From Paenibacillus terrae (GTDB taxonomy: Bacteria > Bacillota > Bacilli > Paenibacillales > Paenibacillaceae), in assembly GCF_000943545.1 (NCBI RefSeq), contig NZ_JTHP01000030.1:1-64000 (forward strand): 64,000 bases of DNA, read 5' to 3'. Made by a program: the position numbers and the translations under genes. The first letter of the stretch is position 1. Each line of letters begins with the position of its first letter. The notes under the pieces were generated by a model that saw nothing but the letters and a program-made list of their open reading frames with translations, was not told the origin of the DNA and did no database searches. Shown in pieces: positions 43,489-52,532 of the stretch.

Positions 43489-44460
43489 TTATTTACCAGC
43501 AGGAACTCCATCCGGTACAGGAATGCCAAAATCAGGCGTCCCGTCCTCATGCCAGTTCAACGGCTGAACACGTGTATGGCGATTCGGGTCATACAACGGG
43601 TCACCCGTAATCTCCTTGTAATTCCGTGCATGATACACGATGACGTCATTACCGTCAGCCCCAACCGTAAAGCTGTTATGACCGGGTCCAAATTGGCCCG
43701 TTTCCTCATTCGTGCAGAATACCGGCTCAGGCGATTTCGCCCATGATTTCGGGTCGAGCAAGTCTGCATTCTCGTCCGCTGTCAGCAGCCCCATGCAATA
43801 ATTATAGTCTGTGGCGCTGGCTGAATAGCTGATAAAGATTCGTCCGTTTCGTTTCAGAACTGCCGCTCCTTCATTCACCTTAAAACCGATGACTTCCCAA
43901 TCATATTCAGGGGTAGAGATCATCACCTGCTCACCGCGCAGCGTCCACGGATTGCTCATTTCAGAAATGTACAGATTGGAATTGCCGACGATATCCGGAT
44001 CCTTCTGGGCCCATACATAATACAGAACTCCATTATGCTGGAAGGTTGTGGCATCCAGCGCGAATGTTTCCCATCGGGTCTTGATCTGCCCCTTTTCCAC
44101 CCATTCTCCTTCCAGAGGGTTAGCTGAATCATTTTCCAGCACGAACATCCGGTGGTCGAACAGACCTTCCTTCGTTTCTGTGGTGCGAGCCGCTGCAAAA
44201 TAAATGTACCATTTACCATCAATAAAATGAATTTCCGGTGCCCAAATGTTGGCGCTTAATGGGCCTGTTTCATATTTGTGCCACACGGCAACAGGCTCTG
44301 CTGTATTCAAGCCCTGAATGGTATGTGCCCGCCGAACCTCAATGCGGTCATACTCTGGTACAGATCCGGTAAAGTAATAGTATCCGTCACTATGCTTGTA
44401 AATCCAAGGGTCTGCCCGTTGCTCAATGACCGGATTAATAAAAGGTACAGGTTGATTCAT
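43489..44460 (-). CDS. GH43 glycoside hydrolase (arabinofuranosidase/arabinosidase)
   Basis: 323 residues, one five-bladed beta-propeller. The catalytic triad is visible: base D17 (EQRADPWI), pKa modulator D136 (FALDATTF), acid E196 (KVNEGAAV). It has no signal peptide, so it acts in the cytoplasm on imported arabino-oligosaccharides, probably as an exo-alpha-1,5-L-arabinofuranosidase or related exo-enzyme. GAGGAGAG precedes the ATG. It is the last gene of the cluster running from 49165. Confidence 0.9.
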   Translation of the reverse strand: MNQPVPFINPVIEQRADPWIYKHSDGYYYFTGSVPEYDRIEVRRAHTIQGLNTAEPVAVWHKYETGPLSANIWAPEIHFIDGKWYIYFAAARTTETKEGLFDHRMFVLENDSANPLEGEWVEKGQIKTRWETFALDATTFQHNGVLYYVWAQKDPDIVGNSNLYISEMSNPWTLRGEQVMISTPEYDWEVIGFKVNEGAAVLKRNGRIFISYSASATDYNYCMGLLTADENADLLDPKSWAKSPEPVFCTNEETGQFGPGHNSFTVGADGNDVIVYHARNYKEITGDPLYDPNRHTRVQPLNWHEDGTPDFGIPVPDGVPAGK

Positions 44461-44501
44461 GGTTCTTCTCTCCTCTATGTGTAGTATGTAAGTTCATACA
44501 A

Positions 44502-45947
44502 TTAATCGCCGATACGCTTACCCCAAATGGAAACTCCCTTGTCGTCCATACCTGTAAAAATTAAAGTTTGGCGACCCAGCTCCCAGTCCCATGAAGGAAG
44601 CAATAGCAGTTGTTCCTTGGCCCTTTCGGATGTATCGCTCCAATCCAGTGTTAAAGTACGCTTGCCGTCAAAGCTCCACTGGCCTTCAAGCGTTCCGCTG
44701 GTTGCCCGACCTCCATCTTCCAGACGAAGCGGTTCAGCTTCCACTTGACCGTCCACTTCCTGCTTCATCACGATGCGTTCCCAACTGCCGGGTAATAATC
44801 TTTTAGGTATATCCTGCTCCTGCTCGCCCGCATACCGTTCCGGCGATACGACAGGCCAGCCCTCATCGGTCCATAATATTTTGCGTACATGCAGATACGG
44901 CCATTGCTTATCCGTTTCTCCCCTAGCGTGATGCACAATATAATAATCCTTTCCGTCCTTCAGAACGGAATTGTGACCTGGCGCAACCCAGCCTTCTCCT
45001 TCGCTGAACCGATAACCACCCAATACCTTGTTCCCGATCTCATATTGGGGCAAGTAGCTGGTATCTGCCATATCATGTCCATTGATATCCACATACGGCC
45101 CTGTGATCGAATCCGAGCGGGCAACGCGTACATTATAGTCCTCGAACAAAGAATCATATGAGACAAACAAGTAATATTTGCGGAATGCGGGATTGTACAC
45201 AATGTACGGCCCTTCCACAGCACCGTCCTCTGTTGCCCGATCTCTGGCGGCAATATTTTTGCCGTAGCCAGACTCCTTCAGCTTTCCAGTCTGGGGATCA
45301 AGTGGCGTAATATAAATGCCTCCAAAAAACGAGCCGTATACCATCCACGGATTCCCCTCCGCATCCAGCACCGGATTGGCATCAATCGCATTCAGCTTGT
45401 CATGCTCCTTCGTTTTAACGACCAGCCCTTCATCCTTCCACGGGCCTTCCGGCGAGCTGGATGTCTGCAATCCGATTGCTGACCGTGTGCTACCGAAGGT
45501 GGAAGCTGAATAATACATCCGATAGGCATCGCCCATTTTAATAACGTCCGGTGCCCACAGATTGGTTGCTGATGACCATGCCCCCGCTTCCTTTGGAATG
45601 CCGGGCAGTGCATACTGCACCCAGTTCCAGTGAATCAGGTCAGTCGATTTACGTACCATGACCCCCGGCCTCAGCTCTCCGCCTGCCTTTACATCCGTGG
45701 AATATACATAATAGCCCTGATCTGTTTTGATAATCGCAGGATCATGCGCATTGTTAATCGTCCAGCGCTGCTCATCATTTATTGTACTCTGATCATACAA
45801 GTGATCGGGAGGCGGAGCCTGCGGATATATAGGGTCCGGGGTATTATCCCCACAGCCGGATAGGCCCAGCATAAGCAGCATTACCATAACTGTTATTCTC
45901 CTCCTTCCTTTACCCATTACATATTGTGATTGCCTTGCATCATTCAT
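44502..45947 (-). CDS. GH43 endo-arabinanase-like lipoprotein
   Basis: 481 residues from the ATG at 45947 behind TGGAGGG. A lipoprotein signal ends MLLMLGLSGC (Cys about 32), so the enzyme is anchored outside the membrane. The GH43 propeller carries D in NNAHDPAIIK, D in NAIDANPVLD and E in GAVEGPYIVYN, as in arabinan endo-1,5-alpha-L-arabinanases. A C-terminal beta domain of about 110 residues (GSWERIVMKQEVDGQVEAEP onwards) resembles the extra domain of AbnB/Abn2. It would cut arabinan at the surface for the adjacent ABC importer. Confidence 0.88.
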   Translation of the reverse strand: MNDARQSQYVMGKGRRRITVMVMLLMLGLSGCGDNTPDPIYPQAPPPDHLYDQSTINDEQRWTINNAHDPAIIKTDQGYYVYSTDVKAGGELRPGVMVRKSTDLIHWNWVQYALPGIPKEAGAWSSATNLWAPDVIKMGDAYRMYYSASTFGSTRSAIGLQTSSSPEGPWKDEGLVVKTKEHDKLNAIDANPVLDAEGNPWMVYGSFFGGIYITPLDPQTGKLKESGYGKNIAARDRATEDGAVEGPYIVYNPAFRKYYLFVSYDSLFEDYNVRVARSDSITGPYVDINGHDMADTSYLPQYEIGNKVLGGYRFSEGEGWVAPGHNSVLKDGKDYYIVHHARGETDKQWPYLHVRKILWTDEGWPVVSPERYAGEQEQDIPKRLLPGSWERIVMKQEVDGQVEAEPLRLEDGGRATSGTLEGQWSFDGKRTLTLDWSDTSERAKEQLLLLPSWDWELGRQTLIFTGMDDKGVSIWGKRIGD

Positions 45948-45969
45948 CCGTGCCCTCCAGTGGCTACAC

Positions 45970-46812
45970 TTAACCTTTGACACCGGAAATAGCAACCGAC
46001 TCAATAATCTGTTTCTGGAAGATCAGGAATATAATCAGCACAGGTAACAAAGCGACTATGGAAGCTGCCATAATGAGCGGATAATCCGTCTGAATGGCAT
46101 AGGTCGCATTAAAGTTCGCTATGACCAACTGCAACGTCTGTGTTTCCGGTGAATTCAAGTAAATAATCGGTGCCAAATAATCGTTCCAAATTCCCATGAA
46201 CCATAAAATAAGCTGTGCTGCTACTGCCGGCTTAATAAGCGGGAATGTAATGGACGAATACAGTCGGAAATAAGAGCTTCCGTCAATTTTAGCTGCTTCG
46301 ATAATGGCATCCGGTACACTGAGCAAATACTGCCGCAGGAAAAAGATCATAACCACATTCCCGAACAAACCTGGAACGATCAGAGGCAAGAGTGTATCTA
46401 CCCAACCGAGCTTGGAAAACATCATAAACTGTGGAATCATAACCGTTGGGTATGGAATCATCATCGATGCGATGAGTAAAAGAAACAGTTTATTTTTATG
46501 AGGGAATCTCAGCTTTGCAAATGCAAAAGCAGCCACACTGGATGTAAAGGTACCCACAACGGTAACACTTACAGCCACAATCACGCTGTTCTTGATCCCG
46601 CTTAACAAAGGTCCCGCTTCCCAAATTTCCTTGTACTTGCTAAACTGGAACACCTCTGGTATCCATACCGGTGGAAGAGCAAAGACATCCTGCTTTTCTT
46701 TCACCGAAGTGGACAGCATCCACAGCAGCGGCGCGATCATCGCAATCGCTCCAATCGCCAGTGCAATAAAAATAATGATATTGGTAACTTTCGTTCTTTG
46801 ACTATGGGACAT
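45970..46812 (-). CDS. Carbohydrate ABC transporter permease (AraQ/MalG type)
   Basis: About 280 residues from the ATG at 46812; GTG 46824 overlaps the AAAGGAG. It has six membrane helices and the EAA loop EAAKIDGSSYFRLYSSITFP that contacts the ATPase. It is the second permease of the importer. No ATPase gene is in the window, so a shared MsmX-type ATPase is expected, as in Bacillus. Confidence 0.92.
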   Translation of the reverse strand: MSHSQRTKVTNIIIFIALAIGAIAMIAPLLWMLSTSVKEKQDVFALPPVWIPEVFQFSKYKEIWEAGPLLSGIKNSVIVAVSVTVVGTFTSSVAAFAFAKLRFPHKNKLFLLLIASMMIPYPTVMIPQFMMFSKLGWVDTLLPLIVPGLFGNVVMIFFLRQYLLSVPDAIIEAAKIDGSSYFRLYSSITFPLIKPAVAAQLILWFMGIWNDYLAPIIYLNSPETQTLQLVIANFNATYAIQTDYPLIMAASIVALLPVLIIFLIFQKQIIESVAISGVKG

Positions 46813-46839
46813 AATCAGACTCACTCCTTTCCGCGAAAA

Positions 46840-47730
46840 TCAATCCCCATCAAAGGACGATTTTTCATTCATTTTGAATTGAATCAAAGTTACGATAAAA
46901 ATGAAGATGCCAAGAATCATAGCCATCGCGGAGGCATATCCCATTTGCAGGTTTTTAAATGCCTTATCCCAAATATAGAAGACGATTGAGGCGGATGAGT
47001 ATTCCGGCCCCCCTGTAGGAGTCATAATGTTCATTTCAGTAAAGATTTGTGAACCGCCAATGATATTGGTTACGACCAGGAAAAAGGTCACTGGTTTCAC
47101 CATTGGCCATGTAATGTTGCGGAACATTTGGAATCCGCTAGCTCCATCCAGCTCTGCTGCTTCATAGTAAGAGCGAGATACACTTTGCAGGGCTGCCAAA
47201 TACAGTAACATCGTGTAGCCAAGACCCTTCCAGACCGTCATAAGGATCAAGGCAGGCTTAACCGTATCCTTATCCATCAGCCAATTGGGACCTTTAATAC
47301 CGAACAATTCGAGGAATTGGTTCACCAGACCGTAGTCTCCGTTGTATGCCCAGTTCCACATAATAGAAACAGCAGCCAAAGAAGAAATAACCGGAATATA
47401 GTAGATCACACGAAACGTTGTCGTGCCCGGAATCTTGCGATTCAACCCCAATGCCAGCAGCAAAGCTAACAAAAGACCGATTGGAATACCCAGCATTAAG
47501 AAAAGAGTATTGTACATCGATTTGTAAAAGAGTTCATCGGTAAATAAATCTTTAAAATTATCGAGACCAATAAAGTTCATTTGTCCCAATCCGTCCCAGT
47601 CTGTAAAAGAGCCGTATAACGAATAGACAAACGGGAACAACGTAAAGATTAGCAAACCGAGAATAGGAGGAAGGATAAATAAATATCCATATATTTTCTC
47701 TTTGCGATAGAGATTAGATTTGGTTATCAC
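46840..47730 (-). CDS. Carbohydrate ABC transporter permease (AraP/MalF type)
   Basis: About 296 residues. GTG 47730 is about eight bases from AGAGG; GTG 47739 is the alternative. It has six membrane helices (YLFILPPILGLLIFTLFPFV first) and the coupling loop EAAELDGASGFQMFRNITWP. It lies 28 bases upstream of the partner permease and 91 bases downstream of the binding protein: one operon for arabino-oligosaccharide uptake. Confidence 0.92.
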   Translation of the reverse strand: MITKSNLYRKEKIYGYLFILPPILGLLIFTLFPFVYSLYGSFTDWDGLGQMNFIGLDNFKDLFTDELFYKSMYNTLFLMLGIPIGLLLALLLALGLNRKIPGTTTFRVIYYIPVISSLAAVSIMWNWAYNGDYGLVNQFLELFGIKGPNWLMDKDTVKPALILMTVWKGLGYTMLLYLAALQSVSRSYYEAAELDGASGFQMFRNITWPMVKPVTFFLVVTNIIGGSQIFTEMNIMTPTGGPEYSSASIVFYIWDKAFKNLQMGYASAMAMILGIFIFIVTLIQFKMNEKSSFDGD

Positions 47731-47821
47731 AGGGCTCACCTCTGTTTCTAATTTGGAATGAAGATGATGCCAGCAGCATGATATCAGCCACTAACATCAT
47801 CCTCTATCCGTTATTTACGTA

Positions 47822-49165
47822 CTATTTCTGTGATTTTTTCTCTTGCTCCACCGCTTTATCCAGCAGTTTCTGCATCTTCGGTTGCTCCTGCTTCACATAA
47901 TCCGCTGCCGTAATTTTCCCGTCCAGCACAGGCTGAATATCGGTGAAGAAAATATCGTACCATTCTGCGTTATACGTGTAGTTGCCTGGTAATGAGCGTC
48001 CATAGTCATTCACAATATCAATGAATTCCTGTTTATTGTTAGGCTTGGTTTTCGTATCTTTGGACCACTCGTCCGCCATATCTAACAGATTCGGAATTTG
48101 TACCTTGGCATCTACGAGCTGCTTCATTCCTTCTTTGGAAGTTGTCAGATAGTTGACCAGTTCTACAGCTTCATCCGGGTACTTTGTTTTAGAGGAAACA
48201 CCAATACCCAGAGAACCAATCCATGTTGCCGATTTGCCAGTCGATCCTGCCGGGAATGGCAACAGATCATATTCAAATGGCAGTTTTTCAAATGTACTCA
48301 TATCCCAAGGACCTACCGGGAAGAATGCCATTTCGCCCTTCATCCAGCGTTGATAGGTGTCCAGTGTTTGTGATTGTTCAATACCAGGCGTAATCTTATA
48401 TTTGTTTTGCATATCAGCAAAGTATTGAAGCGCTTCCGCAAATTTAGGATCATCAATCGTTACTTTCGTTTTGCTCTCATCCAGCCAATCCGCACCATTG
48501 CTCCATACGAAGGCTTGCAATGCCCACTGAACGTTAAAACCTGTACCATACTGATCCGGTTTGCCATCACCATTCGTATCTTTTGTCAGCTCTTGGCTGA
48601 CCTTGATAAACTCATCCCATGTATACGGTTTGTCTTTATCAGGTAACGGAACGCCTGCTTTTTCAAACATGGTTTTGTTATAACCCAAGGCGAATGGACC
48701 CAAGTCCTTTGGCATACCGTAAATATTTCCTTGGCCAGCCATTTTACCGTCATATCGATACAAATCCACACCGTATTTCCAAATGTTATCCAGCTTTATA
48801 TCCTTGTTCTTCTCAATGTAAGGGGTGAGGTCCTTCAGTACCCCACTATTTACATAAGCCTTCACATCTCCAGGGTTAAAATAAAAGACATCTGGAAGAT
48901 TATTCCCTGTGATCGCAGCTCTAAGCTTTGTAGCATATTGATCTGCTGCCGTCACGACCATTTTAACCTTCACGCCAGGATGTTCCTGTTCAAATTTCTT
49001 AATGACTTCCTTATAAGCCTTCTGCTCATCCGTACCACCACGGAACATGAACGTCAGCTCCTTGCTTCCATCACTACTGGAGCTTCCTCCACTACAGCCA
49101 GCCAGTGCAGCAACCATCATCAACAGCACAACCATTGTCATTGCAAAACCTTTTTTCTTTATCAA
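47822..49165 (-). CDS. Solute-binding lipoprotein of the sugar ABC importer (AraN-like)
   Basis: 447 residues starting at TTG 49165, five bases after AGGAGGGG. A signal ends VAALAGC (Cys 24), with a Gly/Ser linker after it. It has the family-1 binding fold ([60 protein letters not shown]). It is the first gene of the cluster, with a good promoter and a cre-like site ahead of it. The partner GH43 enzymes point to arabinan-derived oligosaccharides. Confidence 0.92.
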   Translation of the reverse strand: MIKKKGFAMTMVVLLMMVAALAGCSGGSSSSDGSKELTFMFRGGTDEQKAYKEVIKKFEQEHPGVKVKMVVTAADQYATKLRAAITGNNLPDVFYFNPGDVKAYVNSGVLKDLTPYIEKNKDIKLDNIWKYGVDLYRYDGKMAGQGNIYGMPKDLGPFALGYNKTMFEKAGVPLPDKDKPYTWDEFIKVSQELTKDTNGDGKPDQYGTGFNVQWALQAFVWSNGADWLDESKTKVTIDDPKFAEALQYFADMQNKYKITPGIEQSQTLDTYQRWMKGEMAFFPVGPWDMSTFEKLPFEYDLLPFPAGSTGKSATWIGSLGIGVSSKTKYPDEAVELVNYLTTSKEGMKQLVDAKVQIPNLLDMADEWSKDTKTKPNNKQEFIDIVNDYGRSLPGNYTYNAEWYDIFFTDIQPVLDGKITAADYVKQEQPKMQKLLDKAVEQEKKSQK

Positions 49166-49332
49166 CGCGACCCCTCCTAAAATTGAAATGAAACCGCATA
49201 CATATAGTGTTAAAATAAACTCATACCACTTGGGCTGTATTCACCTGTGCGGTACATCATCTGTTGTACACTCAGCCTGTGATCATCATCCCTCTCATGC
49301 GCCATATAATTAACATTTTACTTTATCAATAA

Positions 49333-49381
49333 TGTATTCGTTTACAAACAAAATATAGCACGGCATTCTACGGTTCGTCAA
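49333..49381 (-). promoter_or_regulatory. Promoter and cre-like site of the arabino-oligosaccharide operon
   Basis: On the minus strand TTGACG (49381-49376), 18 bases, TATATT (49357-49352). Just downstream, TGTAAACGAATACA (49346-49333) fits the CcpA cre consensus (TGWAANCGNTNWCA) at all but one position. Its place at or just after the start suggests glucose repression by CcpA. Confidence 0.65.
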
Positions 49382-49440
49382 TGCATTTTTAAATCTTTTT
49401 AAATAAATATAAAGTATAGAATTAAATAGCATGAAAAACG

Positions 49441-49509
49441 AAATAAAATCGTATTTAAGTTATTTTATTGAAAAATTTAGAGTAAATAAACTTAAATACG
49501 ATTTTATTT
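49441..49509. repeat. Perfect 21-bp inverted repeat in the divergent regulatory region
   Basis: The arm at 49441-49461 (begins AAATAAAATCGTATTTAAG) is exactly repeated in reverse complement at 49489-49509, with a 27-base A/T-rich spacer. It lies between the importer operon and its divergent ArsR-like regulator, so it is a candidate operator. It has no terminator-like GC stem. The rest of 49166-49674 is A/T-rich. Confidence 0.75.
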
Positions 49510-49626
49510 AAGTAAAAAAACGATTCTGAGTTTCGTTTCACTCCCCTTTTTATTTTTGTAAAAATAATTTACAGCAAAGCGGTTTACTTCTTTCTGATTT
49601 TATTTTAACATAAATCAAAACAAATA

Positions 49627-49640
49627 TATAAGCGCTTACA
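49627..49640 (+). promoter_or_regulatory. cre-like site upstream of the ArsR-like regulator
   Basis: TATAAGCGCTTACA matches the CcpA cre consensus except at the second base, 35 bases before the start codon. Confidence 0.5.
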
Positions 49641-49674
49641 TTACATTTTTTATAGATAAGGAAGGTCTATAGCT

Positions 49675-50604
49675 ATGATTTATATTAAGGACTTAATGTC
49701 AGGGCTAGACATTTTCAAAGCGCTCGGCTCGGAAATCCGCATTCAAATTTTGGAATTGCTCGCCGCCCATCAAGGACAAAGTATGAATGACATCGCTAAC
49801 AGGCTTGATTTGAGCAACGGTACGATTACGATGCATATTCGTAAGCTGGAGGAATGTGGCCTTGTCGAGATCAATACAGTAAGCGGCAAGCATGGTACCC
49901 GAAAAATGTGCTATCTGAACAAGGAAAAACTGATGGTGGACTTGCGTAGCAGAGAGCAGAAAAATGTGTACGAGGTTGAAATTCGCATCGGTCATTATAG
50001 TAACTACCAGGCAGTACCTACCTGTGGCTTGGTGACCAGAGACAGCATTATTGGTGATTTTGATGATCCCCGCTATTTTGCAGATCCCGGGCGGCTGGAC
50101 TCGGAAATGATCTGGATGGCAGATGGTTTTCTGGAATATCGGATTCCTAACTATCTGAAAGAGAATCAATCCTTTACCGAAATTCAATTTTCCGCAGAAC
50201 TGGGCTCAGAAGCACCGGGTTATTGTGAGGTATATCCTTCCGACATTTGTTTTCATGTCAACGGCATCCCTATTGGTCACTGGACTAGCGCCGGAGATTT
50301 TGGAGAAGTACCGGGGGTTCTGAATCCCGATTGGTGGCCACCGCATTTGAATCAATATGGCATGCTCAAATTAATTCGCATCAATCAACATGGAAGCTTT
50401 ATTGACGGATGCCGTATATCAGAAGTCACAATAGACGATATTGGGCTTAACTATAAAAGCGATATTACACTACGCTTATCCGTATCCGATCAGTCAGAGA
50501 ACAAAGGGGGTCTCACCATTTTCGGCAAAAGATTCGGCAATTTCAGTCAGGATCTGCTGGTGCGTGTGCTTTATGAAGAACACGGGGAGGCCAACGTTAG
50601 CTGA
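49675..50604 (+). CDS. ArsR-type winged-helix regulator with large beta-rich sensor domain
   Basis: 309 residues. The N-terminal ArsR/SmtB-like DNA-binding domain (FKALGSEIRIQILELLAAHQ, NDIANRLDLSNGTITMHIRK) occupies about residues 13-90. A 210-residue, tryptophan-rich beta domain (EIQFSAELGSEAPGYCEVYP, HVNGIPIGHWTSAGDFGEVP, NPDWWPPHLNQYG) looks like a jelly-roll ligand sensor. It has no metal-binding CxC pair. AAGGAAGG lies before the ATG. It is divergent from the arabino-oligosaccharide operon and probably controls it. Confidence 0.82.
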   Translation: MIYIKDLMSGLDIFKALGSEIRIQILELLAAHQGQSMNDIANRLDLSNGTITMHIRKLEECGLVEINTVSGKHGTRKMCYLNKEKLMVDLRSREQKNVYEVEIRIGHYSNYQAVPTCGLVTRDSIIGDFDDPRYFADPGRLDSEMIWMADGFLEYRIPNYLKENQSFTEIQFSAELGSEAPGYCEVYPSDICFHVNGIPIGHWTSAGDFGEVPGVLNPDWWPPHLNQYGMLKLIRINQHGSFIDGCRISEVTIDDIGLNYKSDITLRLSVSDQSENKGGLTIFGKRFGNFSQDLLVRVLYEEHGEANVS

Positions 50605-50623
50605 TGACTTCCCATATGTAAAA

Positions 50624-50663
50624 AGGCCGAAGCCCGTATTCGTGGAATACGTCTCCTCGGCCT
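50624..50663. terminator. Terminator-like hairpin between regulator and DUF1361 genes
   Basis: AGGCCGA and TCGGCCT with nested GTATTC/GAATAC form a long stem between the convergent stops, overlapping the DUF1361 stop codon. There is little T tract. Confidence 0.6.
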
Positions 50664-51372
50664 AAGCGTGCTTCTCCTCACTTAAAGAGATATAGATCAA
50701 CAGATAAAAAATGACCGCGATTCCAAACACCAGCCAGCTAAAAGACAACAAATGAACCCTTGCTCCGGCATGCACCACCCATTTCCAAACATTCATCACG
50801 ATCACCATGGGTTGCAACGCCACATCCCAGCTATTCCAGCGAGCAAATCTGCCGATATATACACCTACACTGGACAGCCACAGGAATATAAAAACGATAA
50901 CCCACGCAAGCCAGCTGGAACAAACCTCTTGCAGCATACGGTGGATCGTAAATATACAAATGGAAGTAAGAAAAAGACCAATCCCTGCTGCCGAAAAAGG
51001 CGTAAATAAGATCAACCAAAATTGAATATCCAGCCAAAAACGCGAGTCAGGATTCACTTCATAAAAACGGAATGCATGCAGTAATTCAGTCAGCAAATAG
51101 AGTGCATTCGGCAGAAAAAACAGCCATACGACTCCGGCAATTAATAAAAGAAGCCTTCTCACTCTTATGTTTCCCAGTCTGGATAAGGCGATCATTCCTA
51201 GAGAAATCAAGACCGGAACCCATGCCAGAAATATATCCCAGTACAAAAATTGATACATTTTCGTCCCACTTGTGGACTGCACATACATAATAAGTCCATA
51301 ACATCCCAACGAAGCTACAAGCAGTACACTCAATAAGCCGGGCAGCTTATATCTCTTCCCTTTAAACAGCAA
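50662..51372 (-). CDS. DUF1361 membrane protein, paralogue 2
   Basis: 236 residues, about seven membrane helices. VWLFFLPNALYLLTELLHAF and VGVYIGRFARWNSWDVALQP are the same signatures as in the member at 22782-23519. It lies upstream of nothing obvious and just after the DUF1349 gene on the same strand. The upstream sequence has only a weak GGGGGAAGG-type ribosome-binding site. Function unknown. Confidence 0.87.
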   Translation of the reverse strand: MLFKGKRYKLPGLLSVLLVASLGCYGLIMYVQSTSGTKMYQFLYWDIFLAWVPVLISLGMIALSRLGNIRVRRLLLLIAGVVWLFFLPNALYLLTELLHAFRFYEVNPDSRFWLDIQFWLILFTPFSAAGIGLFLTSICIFTIHRMLQEVCSSWLAWVIVFIFLWLSSVGVYIGRFARWNSWDVALQPMVIVMNVWKWVVHAGARVHLLSFSWLVFGIAVIFYLLIYISLSEEKHA

Positions 51373-51453
51373 ACTCTCGTCCTTCCCCCTGTATGAATAT
51401 ACGTATATACGTCATGCTGCCATATTTGTTTATAGAAATGCTCTCTCCGTTTA

Positions 51454-52059
51454 TTACACAGTTCGTATGTCCCCGGATACGTGATTTTCCACATTCAAGG
51501 CATCAAAAGTAACATCACAACCTTCTCCGACCGGAGATTGTGCAACGACCCCGACCTTTAGCTCGTTTGGAACATCCATGCCAAAATATCTCGCCAACTT
51601 CCATTGCTGCCCGTCTGATGAATAATGAAAGGCAAAGCAATTTCCGGCTCTTGCCACTCGCAAATACGGATTGGAAACGTCCATCGTCCCAGATATACAA
51701 TCATCGGACGTATCCCGTGTGACCACACTAAGGATAGAGGGGGTGCTTTCAAAGTATTCAAAGCACAGCTTGGCCCAATGGGTATCATCCGCCATAATCA
51801 TCAAGCATCCTGAATCATAAGGCTGCTTCATATCGACACGAACCCTCGTCCATATTGTAAAATCACCTTGAAGCGTTGTATGCAAAAAGGGTGCGGACGA
51901 TTTTATCGCCGCGCCGGACGGATCTCTAAAGAAATCCGCCTGTGAAGGTGCAGATACTTTTAAAGCCTTGGAATCATCGAATCTCCATACAGTCGGTTCG
52001 TTGGTCCAGCCCCATCCTGTAGGCAAAACCTTGCCGTTAAAGCGTTCAAATACGTTCAT
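51454..52059 (-). CDS. DUF1349 protein (concanavalin-like, YesU type)
   Basis: 201 residues of a beta-sandwich (FHYSSDGQQWKLARYFGMDV, GDFTIWTRVRVDMKQPYDSG, AQSPVGEGCDVTFDALNVEN), as in PF07081, which includes YesU of the rhamnogalacturonan locus. AGAAGGATGG precedes the ATG. It has no signal peptide. Probable carbohydrate-related role; substrate unknown. Confidence 0.87.
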   Translation of the reverse strand: MNVFERFNGKVLPTGWGWTNEPTVWRFDDSKALKVSAPSQADFFRDPSGAAIKSSAPFLHTTLQGDFTIWTRVRVDMKQPYDSGCLMIMADDTHWAKLCFEYFESTPSILSVVTRDTSDDCISGTMDVSNPYLRVARAGNCFAFHYSSDGQQWKLARYFGMDVPNELKVGVVAQSPVGEGCDVTFDALNVENHVSGDIRTV

Positions 52060-52199
52060 ATGGACACCATCCTTCTCTAGCCAATATTGTCAAATATCAT
52101 GGTGAAATCGGGGGCCCAATCCCCCTTGATACCACTATATACGTTATTTTCCAATCGTCAATGATGATGCTCCTGTCTTTAAAATTTATAAAAAAAGAC

Positions 52200-52228
52200 T
52201 TGCCATCCTGAAATGTTGTGCTTATAAT
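52200..52228 (+). promoter_or_regulatory. Sigma-A promoter of the T-box transcript
   Basis: TTGCCA (52200-52205), 17 bases, TATAAT (52223-52228), immediately upstream of the T-box leader. Confidence 0.8.
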
Positions 52229-52235
52229 TACACCT

Positions 52236-52508
52236 AACTTGATACGGCAACAAATTTCAATGACGAGAACGAGTAAGCTATACAGCGGATTTGCAGAGAG
52301 TTGGGGCAGGTGAAAGCCAACATTCCGAGGGTAGCCGAACGCCATCTCCGAGAAGCGGGCTGAACTTGAAGTAAGCTCTGCCGCCTTTCCAGCGTTAACC
52401 GGAACACGTATTGATGGATACGTGAACAGAGTGTCATTTCTTATGGAATGAAACTAGGGTGGTAACACGGGTATAAGCTCGTCCCTTTACAGGGGCGGGT
52501 TTTTTTTG
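52236..52508 (+). ncRNA. T-box riboswitch leader
   Basis: It has stem I elements GCAGAGAGTTG and GGTGAAAGCCAAC, and the conserved T-box sequence AGGGTGGTAACACGGG (52456-52471). A competing terminator CTCGTCCC/GGGGCGGG is followed by eight T (52479-52508). TGAACTTGAAGTAAG is the probable specifier region; by analogy with GAAC-NNN-...AGTA leaders the triplet would be TTG (Leu), but the assignment is uncertain. Uncharged tRNA would switch on the aminotransferase. Confidence 0.92.
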
Positions 52509-52532
52509 TTTTTCAAAAAGGAGGAAATCAAT

